Shown in pieces: positions 50,541 through 52,076 of a DNA stretch of 52,076 nucleotides (positions are counted from its first letter, which is position 1; every line of letters begins with the position of its first letter). The translations under genes and the position numbers were made by a program. The notes below the pieces were generated by a model. It ran no database searches, was not told the origin of the DNA, and saw only the letters and a program-made list of their open reading frames with translations. The stretch is from positions 1 to 52,076 of the forward strand of contig CABSKX010000007.1 in NCBI GenBank assembly GCA_902478365.1. The letters run 5' to 3'. The DNA is from an uncultured Collinsella sp. (GTDB lineage: Bacteria; Actinomycetota; Coriobacteriia; Coriobacteriales; Coriobacteriaceae).

Positions 50541-52076
50541 ATGTTTTCACTTGCAATATCCATATTAATAATTTTTATTAGCCTGATGCTTCCGGGCACT
50601 CTTCTGAATGCGTCTTTAACTAAAGATGTCTCGAAAGCCATTTGCCTTGCCCCCGCAACATCAATAGCACTCTTATCTATATTTGCCATTGTAAATCCCA
50701 GATTAGGCATTTGGACTCAATACTCGTCCCTCATGATTGAATTGGGGTGCGTTGCGCTAGGCTTCCTAGTTAGCTCAGCAGCACTTAATAGGCATACAGC
50801 TCAAAACAGCATCACAATTAAGAAGAAAGAGCTTTGCTGCTTAGTGCTATTTTTCACCATTGCCGCAATCATTGCAGCCTACGTATTCTTAACAGTTCTG
50901 GATGGACCAGATTGCTATTTTCAAGCTTGGGATAACCAGACACATCTCAGAAAAGTTAGAGCATTTGTGGAAACAGGAAACTATTCCTCATTCAACAGTC
51001 AACTCTATAAAAACGCGCTAACAGCTCCTGAACCACTTGCAAATTCTTTTTACCCCTCCGCCTGGCATCTATTAGCAGCCATGCTGGTCTCATTGCTCGA
51101 CATCCCGGTAACACAGGCAGCAAATGCCGTTAACATCCTTTGCGTTGGCCTAATCCTTCCTTTAACACTATTCCTCTGCTTGCAAGAATTCGGCATTAAA
51201 AAATCGTCTTCATTTGTGCTCTGCGCAATCGTTTGCCTAGGAGTACCTATTTACCCTTGGGATTTAATATCTTATGGACCCTTATATCCAAATTTATTAG
51301 GCTTCTGCTTGTTGCCAGGTGAAATTGCACTATTTCTCAGCTTATTAAATAAGTTCAATCAAATAAAACTAGTGGACACGCTCAAAGGAGCCCTCCTGCT
51401 ATTCCTTGGTCTGATTTCGCTGGCGCTTGCTCACCCAAATACCGTATTTGCATGGGGTTTTATCCTTGCGCCCCATCTCATCAGCAGTTTCAAGTATTTC
51501 ATTAATGCTAAGTACCGCAACTTGCCAAACATAGTCTGCTATGCGATTCCCTTTGCAGCCATACTCTTAATCTGGATCAGCTTTACCCGCATACCGTTCA
51601 TGCACGGAATTGTCGATTGCTATTGGCCAGCCTTTACATCTGTTCCACAGGCATTATTGGGTGCACTGTTTCTTGGAACAACAACTCACCCCATTCAGAT
51701 ACTCATTCCCTTATTAACTTTTATCGGCGTCTATATAGAATTGAAGGACCGTAAATTCTGCCTAGTCGCAACATATGGATTACTTGTCATCTTCTACACA
51801 ATCGACGCGGGATCAAATCTGCCAGTCAAACCATTCCTAACGGGATTCTGGTACAACGACTACCACCGAGTAAGCGCAATGCTCGGATTAATTTCCATTT
51901 TCCTCGCATGCCTAGCTATCAATCGAATTTCTATATATCTTGAAGATAAATTTTCTGAACAAAAACCGAGCGCGCGCACGGCAATCGCTGGTGTTATTGC
52001 CGCCGGCATAATTGCTCTAATCTTCTATCCATCTATACCAATCCCCAGAAAACAAGAATTGCAGACAGCATTTGGT
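50541..52076 (+). CDS. Large multi-pass membrane protein, cut by the window end
   Basis: An open frame of 512 codons from ATG 50541 to the last base without a stop. It begins MFSLAISILIIFISLMLPGT and alternates hydrophobic segments (more than ten) with short loops. The conserved-looking segment after the fourth segment reads DCYFQAWDNQTHLRKVRAFVE, with PSAWHLLAAMLVSL later. It resembles uncharacterised actinobacterial DUF6541-type membrane proteins, and the layout is also that of GT-C glycosyltransferases or polymerases. Codon use is AT-rich compared with the window. AGG lies 6 nt before the ATG. Function unknown. Confidence 0.75.
   Translation, partial: MFSLAISILIIFISLMLPGTLLNASLTKDVSKAICLAPATSIALLSIFAIVNPRLGIWTQYSSLMIELGCVALGFLVSSAALNRHTAQNSITIKKKELCCLVLFFTIAAIIAAYVFLTVLDGPDCYFQAWDNQTHLRKVRAFVETGNYSSFNSQLYKNALTAPEPLANSFYPSAWHLLAAMLVSLLDIPVTQAANAVNILCVGLILPLTLFLCLQEFGIKKSSSFVLCAIVCLGVPIYPWDLISYGPLYPNLLGFCLLPGEIALFLSLLNKFNQIKLVDTLKGALLLFLGLISLALAHPNTVFAWGFILAPHLISSFKYFINAKYRNLPNIVCYAIPFAAILLIWISFTRIPFMHGIVDCYWPAFTSVPQALLGALFLGTTTHPIQILIPLLTFIGVYIELKDRKFCLVATYGLLVIFYTIDAGSNLPVKPFLTGFWYNDYHRVSAMLGLISIFLACLAINRISIYLEDKFSEQKPSARTAIAGVIAAGIIALIFYPSIPIPRKQELQTAFG

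Overview
The window looks like the end of a draft contig from a GC-rich, Gram-positive gut actinobacterium of the class Coriobacteriia, most likely Collinsella or a close relative. This is an inference from gene content, GC-rich codon use and operon order; no rRNA marker is present. Bases 1-24 are a sequencing-library (Tn5/Nextera-type) adaptor remnant, so native DNA starts at base 25.

Bases 25-21,000, nearly all on the minus strand, are conserved housekeeping genes: rsmD (cut by the contig end), recG, fakA, an Asp23/Gls24 protein, tRNA-Asn, the primary sigma factor rpoD, dnaG, then the translation and RNA operon rimP-nusA-infB-rbfA-nrnA-truB-ribF, then leuS and guaB. The rimP operon has a good promoter and a strong terminator-like hairpin in its short leader, which suggests attenuation. 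The nusA product carries an extra C-terminal Cys3-His motif.

Bases 21,000-27,000 are accessory metabolism: a free-standing ModE-type winged-helix regulator (+), a Cys/Met-metabolism-fold PLP protein that seems to lack the catalytic lysine, and a sucrose regulon (GH32 hydrolase, PTS EIIBC and LacI regulator) with three matching operators.

Bases 27,100-38,300 form one tightly overlapping minus-strand operon for a Pel-type exopolysaccharide without the outer-membrane parts: an SDR-like domain plus PelD, then PelE, a PelA-type deacetylase, PelF and PelG, followed by CotH-type kinase, VTC-domain and DUF4956 genes. The SDR-like and PelD parts appear to be one gene split by a one-base deletion near 37,467. 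PelD keeps an RxxD c-di-GMP inhibitory-site motif exactly five residues before a degenerate GGDEF.

Bases 38,500-52,076 have lower GC and hold cell-surface genes: a secreted cell-wall-binding peptidase (split by a frameshift), a decayed paralogue, and a surface-polysaccharide locus (polyprenyl-phosphate-type glycosyltransferase, UDP-glucose dehydrogenase, two-gene ABC exporter, three related GT2 enzymes, an acyltransferase and a large membrane protein running off the end), with tRNA-Arg inside it. Four unrelated long palindromes lie in intergenic gaps at 4.7, 19.2, 21.5 and 27.0 kb and look like dispersed non-coding repeats.
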